Of a DNA stretch of 64,000 nt, positions 1 through 11,245 are shown piece by piece. This DNA comes from Vigna angularis (lineage: Eukaryota > Streptophyta > Magnoliopsida > Fabales > Fabaceae), in NCBI RefSeq assembly GCF_016808095.1, contig NC_068974.1:13950001-14014000 (forward strand). The letters are read 5' to 3'. The notes under the pieces were generated by a model that worked only from the letters and a program-made list of their open reading frames with translations, made no database searches and was not told the origin of the DNA. Position numbers and translations under genes: made by a program. Every line of letters starts with the position of its first letter. The stretch's first letter is position 1.

Positions 1-132
1 GTCATCAGCTTAAAATTGTATCGAATTCAGAGAAGCATTAAACAAATAATAACTTTCTGATTTATAGCCTAACATAGGTTTCAGATATTGGCAACAGATA
101 GTTACGCACAGAATGGTAATATATTTGTTTTT

Positions 133-180
133 TTGGCAGCTCCTGGAAACATTGGTCACCTTTATTGTCTACAAGGCCAT
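133..180 (+). pseudogene. Possible decayed remnant of the LRR exon upstream of 305
   Basis: The translation here contains NIGHLYCLQGH, in the place where ERECTA-family genes have an exon ending in an LRR of the type xAIGDLxxLQSI. The expected GT donor at the end of the exon is absent, and the first half of a 72-bp exon is not recognisable. This suggests that the 5' side of the receptor gene has decayed or been rearranged. The match is short, so the call is tentative. Confidence 0.3.
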
Positions 181-304
181 TGATCTTTGTGCAACGAGAC
201 AATTAGCAGTAATGATGGTACAGAAACGAGGTTTCTGGCTTCCTTTTTGAACTTCAAGTTCAATTCCTTTTTGAACTTGAATCATGCACTTCTGGCATTG
301 ACAG

Positions 305-3300
305 AGACCTGCAGGGGAATAAACTCACTGGTCAAATTCCGGATGAAATTGGGAATTGTACTGCACTTATTCATCTGTATGAACCATGTTATGGTCTTGT
401 TTCTGTTTTTTCACATTCTCGAAATTTCCATGATGCAAATGCTGATCACATTTCTTTCCTTCATTTTAATTGGAAGGGATTTGTCTCATAATCTGCTATA
501 TGGTGATATACCTTTCTCCATATCAAAACTGAAGCAGCTTGTGTTTCTGTAAGATTGAAATTAGAATTTGTATTCAATGTTTTACATTAGCTTTCATTCT
601 ACTACAAGTCCTGAGTTGAGCTCTTGAATGCAGGAATTTAAAGAGTAATCAGTTGACTGGTCCTATCCCTTCAACTTTAACTCAAATTCCTAACTTGAAG
701 ACTCTGTAAGTTCCCACTCTGTCATCTTTGCCGTATAGAAATCAAATGTATGACCCAACGTGAGTCTTGTGATAGTTAACATGTCGCTATGTTACGATGC
801 TATAACTGCATGACTGGAGCTTTTCACAATGTTATAACAATTGTATGGTTATGTTTTCAGCGATCTTACACGAAATAGACTCACTGGTGAGATTCCAAGG
901 CTATTCTATTGGAATGAAGTCCTGCAGTACCTGTGAGTTCTTCTTTAGTCTTTCTTTATATTTTCAGCTATTGCATGTTTCTTGTTACATCTTATACTAT
1001 TCATTGTATTTTATAAATAATGGTCGAAAGCTTACATGGTTTTTACTGTTCGTATATAAAACCATGAGATAGTGGGTTGCGAGAAAACATGTTGAATGGA
1101 ACTCTGTCGCCTGATATCTGTCAATTAACTGGTTTGTGGTATTTGTGAGTATTCCAACACTTTCTACTTTTCTTTTTTCTGGCCTTCTAAACGTCCTTTT
1201 AATCTTTGGTTTATTAACTGTTATTTTTTTGCTGTTTTACCTGACTTCTCAGTGATGTGAGAGGCAATAATTTGACTGGCACCATACCTGACAGCATTGG
1301 AAACTGCACAAATTTTGACGTCCTGTATGTTACTTCTATGGTGCTTTTAGTTGCTGCATTATAGTTGGTGTTTGTCCAAATTGTGACTTAACCTCTTTGA
1401 ATCAATTTCAGGAATCTGTCATATAACCAGATTTCTGGGGAGATTCCCTATAATATCGGATTTCTTCGACTATCTACTTTGTAAGTATACGGCAGTGAAC
1501 TTGTTACTATTGTTTTGTTGGGATATCAGATTATGTTCTCAATATCTTCTATCACCTGCTTGTAGATTTATTTTTGTCATCTTGTATCCTTGAATTGTAT
1601 ATAATGCATGAATCGTTTTGACTTGTCTTCCCAGGTCACTTCGAGGAAATAGACTAACTGGTAAGATTCCGGAAGTCATTGGTTTAATGCAAGCCCTTGG
1701 CAATTTGTAAGTATACTAATACTCAACATATTGTTAGAAGTTTGTCTTAGAAGTCCCACATCTAAAGTGGGCAAAGACTTCCCTCCCTCATTTGCATATA
1801 AATAGAGGTGTAAGGGAAGGTGTAAGATGCACCAAAAATTACTTGTATCCTCCTTGCTCTAAAGAGAGGGTGTTGTAATCTCTTCTATCTAGTAAATATT
1901 TTTCTTGACCTTGCCCTTGGTCTTGTGTTAGTTATAAATTTTCTCATCTTTAATTTTAGTTGTGTGTGCTTGTGTTGTATGACTGATACCCAACAGTGGT
2001 ATCAGAGCTTTCGGTTTGTATTCCGCTGCTATTGTCATTAGAATAGTATTGGTAAAATTCTGAGTATGCTCTGTGGTTGCGGTTTAATCCGATCTTCCGC
2101 ATCAGAAAAGAGTTATTACTGGAAACGTTTGGTAGTGTGAAAGTGCGGTCTGAGAAAGTTCTGGCTAGGAAAGACTTGGTACTTAAGAGTGTCCATTTGT
2201 GACCCACCTCTCTTTCCTGGGAACTTCTTGGTGCTTTACTTCACAGTCTACCTGTACTGTACCAGTAGACAATACTATTCATAGTGAGAAGTGCATAAGC
2301 CGGTTCAAGAGTGAAACCATGACAGCAAAATTTGAGATAGAAAAGTTCAACGGAAATAATTTTTCCTTGTGGAAACTGAAGATAAGGGCAATTTTGAGAA
2401 AAGACAACTGTCTGGATGCAATTGAAGACAGACGTGCAGAAATTTCTGATGAAAAATGGAAAGAGATGGATGACAACGCGGTTGCCAATTTGCACCTAGC
2501 AATGGCAGATTCAGTTCTGTCTAGTATAGCAGAGAAGAAGACTGCAAAGGAGATTTGGGATACTCTCATTAAACTGTACGAGGTCAAGTCACTTCACACT
2601 AGAATTTTCTTAAAAAGAAAACTCTATACTCTTCGAATGAGTGAGTTCACGCCAGTGACGGAACACATCAACAATCTGAATACATTATTTGCTCAGCTCA
2701 CCGCGTCAGATTTCAACATAGTAGAAAATGAACGTGCAGAGCTACTACTTCAGAGTTTACCAGATTCATATGATCAACTCATCATCAACATTACAAATAA
2801 CAACATTGTTGGTCGTTTATCCTTTGAAGATGTTGCTGGAGCTATTCTTGAAGAAGAATCCAGGCGAAAGAATAAGGAAGACAGGACAGAAAGTTCGAAG
2901 CAAGTAGAAGCTTTAACGATGATGAGAGGAAGATCAACGGAACGTGGCTCCAGTGGGAGTCAAAATCATGGTAGATCAAAGTCTCGAGGAAGAAAGAATT
3001 TTAAATGCTACAATTGTGGCATGAGGGGGCATCTGAAAAAAGATTGTTGGCACAAGAAGAGTGGAGGAAAGAACTTCGAAGCATCAAGCTCTCAAGGCTG
3101 TGTTGCAAAAACTTCTGAAGATGGAGAAATCCTGTATAGTGAAGCAGAAGGTAGTTCTAAAGGCAGAAGACAACTTTCTGATGCCTGGATAGTAGACTCA
3201 GGCGCGACATGGCATATGACTTCACACCGAGATTGGTTTCACACTTATGAACCTGTCTCAGGAGGATCTGTGTTCATGGGGAATGATCATGCCTTAGAAA

Positions 3301-6300
3301 TTGGAGGGATTGGTACCGTCAAAATCAAAATGTATGATGGTACAATACGCACTCTTCAAGGAGTTCGACATGTGAAGGGATTGAAGAAGAACCTCTTGTC
3401 TGTTGGACAATTGGATGACCTTGGGTGCAAAATTCACATTGAAGGCGGAATCCTAAAAATGGTGAAAGGTAACCTCATTGTGATGAAAGCAGAGAAGATC
3501 GCAGTAAATCTATACATGTTGTTGGGAGATACGTTGCAAGATCGCAGTACCTCCAGAACTTGGCAATTTGTCAAGACTAAACTACCTGTGAGTTGATCTC
3601 CAATTTATTGTCTTCATTATGTCCTGCTTTTTTCATGAAGTTAAAAGAAGATTTGTTTTTACAGGCAATTGAATGACAATAAACTAGTTGGCCAAATTCC
3701 GGATGAACTTGTGAAGCTCGAACACTTGTTTCAATTGTGAGTTTAGATCTTTCTGTCTTGTTAACATTGCATTTCTCAATTTGGTGTGGTGAGTTAATTT
3801 TTATCAGTTAATGTCATCCAGGAATCTTGCCAATAATCATCTTGAAGGATCTATTCCACTTAACATTAGCTCCTGTACGGCCTTGAATAATTTGTAAGAA
3901 TTCTAAGCTCTAATTTCAAATTTGGTGGAATGCTTTTGAACATTCTTTATTTTTTCATTACCTTAGCTTGGAATATTTTCTAATCATTTGTTTACTTTTG
4001 CAGTAATGTGTATGGAAATCATTTAAGTGGTTCCATTCCTTTGAGCTTTAGCAGCCTCCAGAGCTTGACTTACTTGTATGTTTCATCTTACTGTGTTTAT
4101 ACTTCTTTCATTCTTTTTTAGTGGATTATTTCTCAATTTATTAATATGATGAGAAAGTTTTGTTGGATTGCCAGAAACCTTTCTGCAAACAATTTCAAAG
4201 GGAGTATACCTGTTGAATTAGGCCACATAATAAATCTCGATACGTTGTAAGTTCCAGGAAACTATATATAACCTAACAAAATTGCTATATATGCTGATTC
4301 TTGTTTTTTTTTAGAGATCTATCTAGCAATAATTTTTCAGGACATGTTCCAGGGTCTGTTGGTTATCTTGAGCATCTTCTAACTTTGTATGAGAAATGCT
4401 GCTAAACAATTTGATCTACCTTATACTTTGTGTTTCACTTGTTAATGTAGCAGTGATATTTCCACTTTGTATTTAGGAACTTAAGCCATAATAGTCTTCA
4501 GGGTCCCTTGCCTGCTGAATTTGGGAACCTTAAAAGCATACAAATTATGTGAGTTTTGTTATACTTTGTAAAGGTTAAAATTCATTTGAGTCCCATTATA
4601 TTATTTGTTGCTATGGTTTTATAAGTTGTTTTTTCATCCAGCGATATCTCATTCAACCATCTGTTGGGTAGTATACCTCCAGAAATTGGTCAGCTGCAGA
4701 ATCTTGTATCTCTGTATGTTAAGCAATGATGTATTTCCTAGTTGATTTTTTTGAAACTACCCATATTCTAAATAACGTACTATTCGTTTCACTGTAATTC
4801 TAATAGGATTTTAAACAACAATGATTTGCGTGGGAAGATTCCAGACCAGCTTACAAATTGCTTAAGTCTTAACTTCCTGTGTGTATTCCTAGCAGCTAGC
4901 CAATGCCTCCTTTCTGATTATTTTCTTCAGATTTGTGTCTGAGTGGTTGGTCTAAATGCTTTATTTTATTTCTTAGGAATGTCTCATATAATAACTTATC
5001 CGGGGTCATTCCTCTAATGAAGAACTTCTCCCAGTTTTCAGCTGACAGGTATTGAGGGAAACTATAGGATTTTCTTGGTTTCTTAATTCATTTATCAATG
5101 ACTTGTAATGTGATATGTTGCAGCTTCATTGGAAATCCATTGTTATGCGGAAATCGGTTAGGATCCACATGTGATCCTTACATACCAAAATCCAGAGGTG
5201 TGTGACATCCATCTGAGATGACTTGATAGTTACAATTATACGTATGATGATTATATTTATACATAGGATTGGTTTGTGAGGGGTAAAATTTATCTGACTA
5301 CAATGTTAATAATGGACCTTATTGTGTACTTCTTTGTTCAGTGGTTTTCTCAAGGGCTGCAGTTCTTTGTCTAGTTGGTACCATCATATTATTGGTGCTG
5401 GTAACTGTTGCTCTCTACATATCAAGCCAATTCATGAAATTGATTAAAGGATCAAGGGGAACTGAACAAGGTATGTTCATGATACTCTTTAGTATTGTTA
5501 TGTGAGATTCTCATTTGTTTTTCTCTTTTTCTTCCTTCTCTTCAGGGCCATCCATACTTGTAATTCTTCATATGAGCTTGGCCAGCCACACCATTGATGA
5601 TATCATGAGAGTTACTGAGAATCTCAGTGAGAAGTATATTGTAGGATATGGTGCCTCAGGTACCGTGTACAAGTGTGTTTTGCAGAATTCCCGGCCAATT
5701 GCAATTAAACGATTATACAACCAGCATCAACACAACTCAAGGGAGTTTGAGACAGAACTTGAAACTATTGGCAGCATCAGACACAGGAATCTTGTCACTC
5801 TGTATGGTTATGCTCTAACTCCTAATGGAAATCTTCTCTTCTATGACTATATGGAGAATGGCTCTCTATGGGATCTTCTACATGGTATATTTACTTACAA
5901 TTGAACCTTATTTTTAAGGTAAATGTGTATGAAGGTAGCTTAAAATTGTTCTTATGGCCTAACTTTCTTTTCTAACAGGTCCCTTGGAAACGGTAGAACT
6001 TGATTGGAAAGCACGCTTGAAGATTGCTGTGGGAGCTTCTGAAGGACTTGCTTACCTCCATCATGACTGCAATCCAAAAATAATTCATAGGGATATTAAG
6101 TCCTCCAATATCCTGATAGACGAGAATTTTGAAGCTCGTCTCTCTGATTTTGGCATTGCCAAATGTATGTCAAATTCAAGAACACAATTAACATCTGTGG
6201 TTGGAACAATAGGATATATAGACCCTGAGTATGCCAGAAGTTGTAGGTTGAATGAAAAATCTGACGTGTATAGCTTTGGTATTATTCTACTTGAGCTACT

Positions 6301-6663
6301 GACAGGAAAGAAAGCAGTGGATAATGATTCCAACTTACATCACTTGGTAAGTGCTTTCTGCATTTTTTTTCTAATGATTCTGTCTTAACAAACACATTTG
6401 TGTATGCAAAAGAACTCATACATGGCTTGCAGATATTATCTAAGGCAGATAACAATACTATAATGGAGACTGTGGATCCTGAGGTGTCTATTACCTGCAT
6501 GGATCTGACCCATGTTAAGAAGACCTTTCAGCTTGCACTTCTTTGCACAAAAGGAAACCCTTCTGAGAGGCCAACTATGCGTGAGGTTGCCAGGGTTTTG
6601 GCATCACTACTCCCAGCATCTCCCAGCAACATCTTTGCTCCTCCTTCAATGCACAGTATATAA
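305..6663 (+). CDS. ERL: ERECTA-like (ERL) LRR receptor kinase gene, 5'-partial and rearranged
   Basis: This is a membrane receptor kinase of the ERECTA family, which perceives EPF/EPFL peptides and controls stomatal patterning and organ growth (family knowledge). Exons with canonical splice sites are 305-376, 477-548, 634-705, 861-932, 1073-1144, 1253-1324, 1412-1480, 1635-1706, 3665-3736, 3822-3893, 4004-4075, 4175-4246, 4315-4386, 4477-4548, 4642-4713, 4807-4878, 4977-5048, 5124-5197, 5342-5470, 5546-5884, 5980-6346 and 6433-6663. Nearly all LRR exons are 72 bp and phase 2, the classic ERECTA layout. LRR cores read like [12 protein letters not shown] and [14 protein letters not shown] rather than another LRR kinase is supported by [20 protein letters not shown] and by [12 protein letters not shown]. 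One LRR exon and most of the next are missing, replaced by copia DNA at 1732 to about 3545. The exons encoding the signal peptide lie outside the window or are lost. It may be a pseudogene, but no stop or frameshift is visible in the listed exons. Confidence 0.88.
1732..1995 (+). repeat. 5' LTR of the copia fragment
   Basis: It starts TGTTAGAAG, ends ACCCAACA (TG...CA), and is followed at once by the primer-binding site. At 264 bp it is short, as is usual for plant copia LTRs. A TATA-like box, CATATAAATAGAGG, lies near 1796-1809, so the LTR carries its own promoter in the sense direction of the host gene. Confidence 0.8.
1997..2008 (+). other. Copia primer-binding site (tRNA-Met type)
   Basis: The sequence TGGTATCAGAGC lies one base after the LTR. 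It is the standard complement of the 3' end of plant initiator tRNA-Met used by many copia elements to prime minus-strand synthesis. Confidence 0.85.
2319..3545 (+). CDS. Copia gag-protease, truncated
   Basis: The reading frame is open from 2199, but the gag protein most likely starts at the ATG at 2319: the residues after it ([19 protein letters not shown]) begin the gag UBN2-type domain, whereas residues before it are unlike gag. The order is gag domain, basic linker, CCHC zinc knuckle [14 protein letters not shown] (about 3006-3047), aspartic protease with the active-site motif [11 protein letters not shown] (about 3187-3219), then the beginning of a pre-integrase region. The frame runs on to a stop at 3596, but the last part from about 3545 is host LRR DNA read out of frame. 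The polyprotein would normally continue with integrase and reverse transcriptase; here it is cut off. Confidence 0.85.
3549..3587 (+). pseudogene. Right-hand remnant of a lost ERL LRR exon
   Basis: Read in the receptor frame, this stretch gives [13 protein letters not shown], the end of the LRR that normally precedes the exon starting at 3665. It ends in CT followed by a GTGAGT donor, exactly like its neighbours. A complete exon would begin near 3516, but that sequence is copia. The remnant has a donor and no acceptor, so it probably lies within one long intron from 1707 to 3664. Confidence 0.75.
5342..5470 (+). CDS. ERL transmembrane exon
   Basis: This exon encodes a basic residue-flanked hydrophobic stretch ([19 protein letters not shown]) followed by a basic juxtamembrane segment, which is the single membrane-spanning helix between the LRR ectodomain and the kinase. 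It joins in frame to 5124-5197, which carries the LRR C-cap ([10 protein letters not shown]) and the CDPYIPKSR motif, and to the kinase exon at 5546. Confidence 0.85.
5546..6663 (+). CDS. ERL cytoplasmic kinase domain (three exons)
   Basis: Exons 5546-5884, 5980-6346 and 6433-6663 encode a Ser/Thr kinase with its landmarks present: the glycine loop [10 protein letters not shown], the catalytic lysine in PIAIKRL, the alpha-C glutamate in [10 protein letters not shown], the catalytic loop HRDIKSSN, the DFG motif in [19 protein letters not shown] in the activation segment, and the late SERPTM arginine. No break is visible. The protein ends about ten residues after the kinase (FAPPSMHSI, stop at 6661), so the longer tail found in this family appears to be missing. 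The activation segment reads YARSCRLNE. The last exon begins after the acceptor at 6432, not at an internal ATG. Confidence 0.88.
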
Positions 6664-8416
6664 AGAGATATAACATTTTATTATACATATTTTGAATATT
6701 TTATTTAATCTTATCATTATAATTTTGAATTATTATGACGATCTAATTTTTATCTATAATGTTACATTTTTCATGTTTTACTTTCTTAATAGTTATAATT
6801 CCAAATCATTTAGTTTTTTCATGTTTTTCTATTTACATTTTTTTCATCGAATTGATCATTCAACACGTCTTAGGTTTCCAATTCGGAGTGCCTTTTAACT
6901 GGCTGATATTCTTTTGGAAGTTTAAGTTGTAACTAGGTTAGGCGAAATGTGGGGAAGGAGGAAAACCAATTTCTCTGCACTGATTTTATTTTCATTAATG
7001 TTATTATACAAATTCTGTGCTCGTTTAGCAGCTGAATTTGCAGGAAAAAAACTAAGATAAAAGAAACCATGAAGTAATCAAAGATAGCTACTTTGATTGA
7101 AACTAGAAAATCTTTTTTATCTGAAAACTGGAATGAATATTAACCTCGAGCACTAGGGGTTGGAGAAAATCTAAAGCAAGTTTGATAAAATAATTCAAAA
7201 GCATAGTTATATATGCCACTATACTATTTCTTAACCCCATTTTTCTGATTTTATCATGAAACTAAAATGAAGCCTCCCTGGCTCCAAATCCATCTCATAC
7301 ACACACATACTTTTAAGAGAAAAAAAGAAAGAAATACAAGGAACCTTAGTAGTAATGAGTACTGATTATGACATCTCTTTGGGACCTTCCTCTTGTATTA
7401 ATTTCACTCCTTTTTTTAGCTGCCTCTTCGTTTTCCTCTTACATAACAGTAATAGCACTGATGTGAAAACTAAACTCTTAAATAATAAGACACACCTATA
7501 AAATACACAGGCGTGATAATAATTTATGTATATGCTAGTAGTACTACTCTATACTCTTACCACTTTATGGTGTATTAAGGTCAAATTTTTTAGCTTTATG
7601 GTATATTGTCAGGGCACCTTCAATATAAGGTATAAGCATTACATATCACCTTGACCTTATTAAGAATGTTTATTCATCCGTCACGTCAAGAAGTAGGACT
7701 AAGAAATCTTTGATGCTTGCATTAGAATAACAGAAACATATTTTTATTTTATTGCTAAAGGAAATTAGGAATATGCTAAATCCAAATTTGTGGACTAACT
7801 TTTTGTTATGCCACGGATGATGATAGGAAAAGAAAAAGAAACCCACGCGCAAAGTAAATAACTAGAAATTTCAAAACTCTCTCTACTTTAAATTTTATTT
7901 CCTTAATAATTAGAAACCATGAAGTTAAATTATTATTCTTGTTAATATTTAAATAGAGTTAAATACGTACAAGTATTTCCATTTATTGTTTTGTTGAAAA
8001 AATTGCTAGAATTGATTTGCAAATACATTGATCTCAATACACACTTTTCTTAGTTAGACGTAGGTGTGTAAATACTTAGTTAAAATACCAAACTTTTGTA
8101 TAAGATTGATTAAGATGATTTCAGGGTAAAGTTCTGAACCAAGATCGTATGAATTTGATAAGTGTAAAATATCTTCTCGTTTTTTTATCTGCACACTCAT
8201 TTAAATATTTATTAAATAATTTTAATAAAATCAAAATTTAAATAAAAAATATTATAAAAAATACATATTTTTATTGATAATAATAACAAAATTATAATAA
8301 TATAAATTTTAAGATAAAATTTTAAATAAGTTATAAATATTTTAGTAATTTAAAAACATGAAAATAACATTATATCAATTTAAAAAGTTAAAATTATAAT
8401 GTGTAATTAATTTATG
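6664..8416. other. AT-rich intergenic DNA downstream of ERL
   Basis: No exon, RNA gene or transposon end could be recognised. The sequence is AT-rich with short homopolymers and no long open frame. The first part presumably holds the 3' UTR of the receptor gene. Confidence 0.6.
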
Positions 8417-9409
8417 TGTAACATCCCAAAAATACAGTATAAAACCATACCATACAATATTCACAGTTAACAATATTATAGTTCAGTTCTCAAAAAGGGA
8501 ATAAGTATGTTTATGGTTGAACGACCTTACAACAATACTTCCGAATTTAAACTATATAAAGCCTACAGTCTATTCTGAACGATTTCCAAAATGATACTTA
8601 TACCGAACGGTTCTACAAAATAAAAATAAAACCAACGACTGAACGATTCTAAGGTTCGGCTTTCGCTTCCACTTCTTCCTGATCTTCTTCCGGCAACTCT
8701 TCTTCTTCTGCTCACATCCACAAGATGATCATTGCAATAAGAATTGACAACAAGAAGGACAAAACAAACAAGACAGGAAATAGGGTAAGCTTATGTAATT
8801 TAATGAATTCAGTAACATATATTTCACATAAATCTGATATACATCAATAAGTCAATCATGCAATCATCCAATCATACATTTCCAACCATAATTATACGTC
8901 AATGTATGCAATGAACGACCACTTGACTAAGACTGTCCGGACTGTATGAACTTTGTGTAGCTACAAAGAACAAGCGCTCCAAAGAGACCACGCAACTCAA
9001 TAATATTGATTGTTATTACTATCATAAATACTAATACAAAACCGAACACTATATTGAATGAACACTGGTCCAAGGCCAAGCACTTACCAAGAACAAGCGC
9101 TAGTACAAGACCAAGCGCTCTTTATAGATTCGAGTGTCAGTATAAATCGAGCACTCTTTAAGAAATCAAGTATCAGTCTAAGACCGAACACTCTCAAAGA
9201 AACCAGATGGTCAATAATGACTCTCGATGACAAACATAAAATTTTGCAGAAAGCTGCAGACCTAAGATCAAACCTTATATCAACCTAGTTCTTCATCATT
9301 TATACTCATATAATCATACAACCAAAAATGCAGTAACAACCATACTTCATATTCATCAAAAAATCAAACAAACATGCAACTATTCAAAAAAAAAATCAAA
9401 ATTAAATTA
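8417..9409 (-). repeat. Truncated LTR, family D
   Basis: The left end TGTAACATCCC is the same terminus as the complete family D LTR at 55104. Internal blocks are shared in the same order: the CTCACATCCAC box and GATCATTGCAAT near 8710-8745, GGGTAAGCTTATGTAATTT near 8783, and GTCCGGACTGTATGAA near 8935. The right side stops where the CACTA-like end begins at about 9410. No coding region is present. Confidence 0.65.
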
Positions 9410-9502
9410 TACTACAAAAAATGAGGGATGTACCCATGGCCAAAATCCCTCGGTACTGACAAAAAGTCGTCTGTAAAGTGTGTTTACTGACGGCTTGGCG
9501 AC

Positions 9503-10619
9503 TGATAATTGTAAACTTTACTTGTATTTGTTACTTAAAATGTTGTGCTTTTGAGTAGTTTAAGTGTTGATAGTCATGAAAAGTATATAAATGTTGATGT
9601 TAGTATAGTTTTGAATGTTTAAATGTGTTTTGATGCTTTTGTATGTTTATATCCAAGTAGAATAAGGATTTGATTATATATATTAAAGACTTGGAGTGTG
9701 TCACTCGCCTAGTCAGAAGGATCAAATGGCCCCTGCCAGCGAGCCAGCTCCTCACCCAGCGAGCCATGCTGTGTCGCCCAGCGAGCCATGCTCACTCGCC
9801 CAGCGAGCAGTAGTCACTCGCCCAGCGAGAATTCACTTAAGGTGGTTCTCTTTAAAAAGTCGCGAAACTGAACCAGAGGAAGAGGAGACCAGGGGGGACT
9901 CTGCAGCTCACTTCCAACTCGTCCATGGGTGCTTCCAAGGTGGAAAACCACCACTTTCTACCATCCATTCAATCATTTATCGCTTTTGAGATGTATATGT
10001 GTAGCTAGAACTCCATTTCACTGGGGTTGAGAGTAAAGTTCTGAAACTCTTTGTAATTTCTCTATTAATGCATGATCACATGAATTTTGTGCTCTATCTT
10101 TATTATTCATGCCTACGATGAAAATCTGAGCTAATTGAACGGTTAAATAATTGGGAAATGTATGAGACCGCGAACCTAGGATAGAACAACTAAAGGATTT
10201 CAAATCCTAAACATAGGATGGAAGTTTTAGTCATCTGTGACATTGTGTTTAAGGCAAATCTGAGAACTGAATTAGCTAAGGGATTAGTAATTTAGTTTGA
10301 ATGATTCAGAACTGTCATCTGAGGGATCAGAGGCTACATGCGCCTAGGATGTCGATGCTAAATTTTGAGGAATTATGTTAGTAGAAAATTACCTGAGTGA
10401 TGAACTTGAATTTCAACCCAGTGAACCTAATTTCGATCGTTTTTACCACTTTATTTTACATTTGTATGCTAATCTTAAGTGTGTTATAAAAATACATTTG
10501 ATAGTCGCTAAATTAGTAAATTTTAACAATCAGTGAATCGAAACAAATCTCTTGGGAAAACAATATCCGGACTTACCGGTTTATTACTTGAACGATCTAG
10601 TACGCTTACCGAGGTCTCA
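9503..10619 (+). repeat. 5' LTR of a truncated Ty3/gypsy element
   Basis: It starts TGATAATTG and ends GGTCTCA, directly before the conserved primer-binding region at 10629. A short array of CTCGC/GCGAG inverted repeats occupies about 9698-9832, followed by the TATA-like TTTAAAAAG near 9850. No partner 3' LTR is found in the window. Confidence 0.65.
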
Positions 10620-10628
10620 ATAAGTTTT

Positions 10629-10646
10629 TGGCGCCGTTGCCGGGGA
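10629..10646 (+). other. Gypsy primer-binding region
   Basis: TGGCGCCGTTGCCGGGGA is the signature found just after the 5' LTR in plant Athila/Tat-type gypsy elements. The same signature recurs at 24873-24890 (minus) and, with one change, at 26778. Confidence 0.8.
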
Positions 10647-10796
10647 TTTGTTTTTGTTTTTATTGATTTGTGTTGTTTATCTGGTTTAGTTGATTTTAGC
10701 TATCTTTTGTTTAAGTGTTTATTGTGATCGTATTTGAATTCTTGTGCATAATTGTTATCATCTGTAGAAGTTGTGTTTTTTTAGTTTGTGTTTTGT

Positions 10797-11245
10797 ATGA
10801 GAAGCAAAGAATAGGTTGAAAATCTACTTTTTGATCCGGAAATTGAAAGAACTGCTCGAAGGAACAACAGTAGAAGGAGGAGACAAAGTAGAGAATCCAG
10901 AGAAGCCTCTGTTATTTCTGAAGAAATTCTGGACTCTTCATCTGATCAAGAAAAAGAAGAAATGGAAGACAGTCATACTAGAGAAGGTTCTGGGAAAGGA
11001 AGACGTACTCTTGCAGATTATAATACTTTCTCAGGACCTTTGCACTTCAATAGTATTGCAAAACCAGTGGTGAATGCTGATAACATAGAGATGAAGTCAG
11101 CTCTTATTCATCTGGTGCAGAACAATCAGTTTCATGGATTATCCCACGAGCATCCATACACTCACTTGGCTACTTTCATGGAGATCTGTAATACAGTGAG
11201 GATTCACCAGGTTCCAGATGAAGCAATCCGACTCTCGTCATACTA
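10797..11245 (+). pseudogene. Gypsy gag, N-terminal fragment with early stop
   Basis: From the ATG at 10797 the frame reads through a basic gag N-terminus, interrupted by a TAG at 10812-10814. It is then open from 10962 and closely resembles the gag of element A (shared words FSGPLHFNSI, ALIHLVQNNQF, PDEAIRLS). The similarity stops abruptly after PDEAIRLS, and a stop follows. The remaining gag, pol and 3' LTR are absent. Confidence 0.75.

Larger units (their letters stand above)
1732..3545 (+). mobile_element. 5' fragment of a Ty1/copia retrotransposon inside the ERL gene
   Basis: The fragment has a short 5' LTR, a primer-binding site of the initiator-tRNA-Met type, and an open gag-protease reading frame that stops being copia-like just after the start of the pre-integrase region. 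Integrase, reverse transcriptase, RNase H and the 3' LTR are missing. The right edge falls inside an LRR exon remnant at about 3540-3550, and no target duplication can be identified. Insertion was therefore accompanied or followed by deletion of both element and host DNA. The element has the same orientation as the receptor gene. Confidence 0.85.

Noticed and set aside
2199..2318. Upstream ATG at 2199 as start of the copia polyprotein
   Set aside because: Residues 1-40 of that frame are not gag-like; the ATG at 2319 starts the conserved gag domain.
6400..6432. ATG at 6400 as start of a separate small kinase-tail gene
   Set aside because: The first 33 bases are intron; the exon begins at 6433 after a CAG acceptor and continues the ERL kinase.
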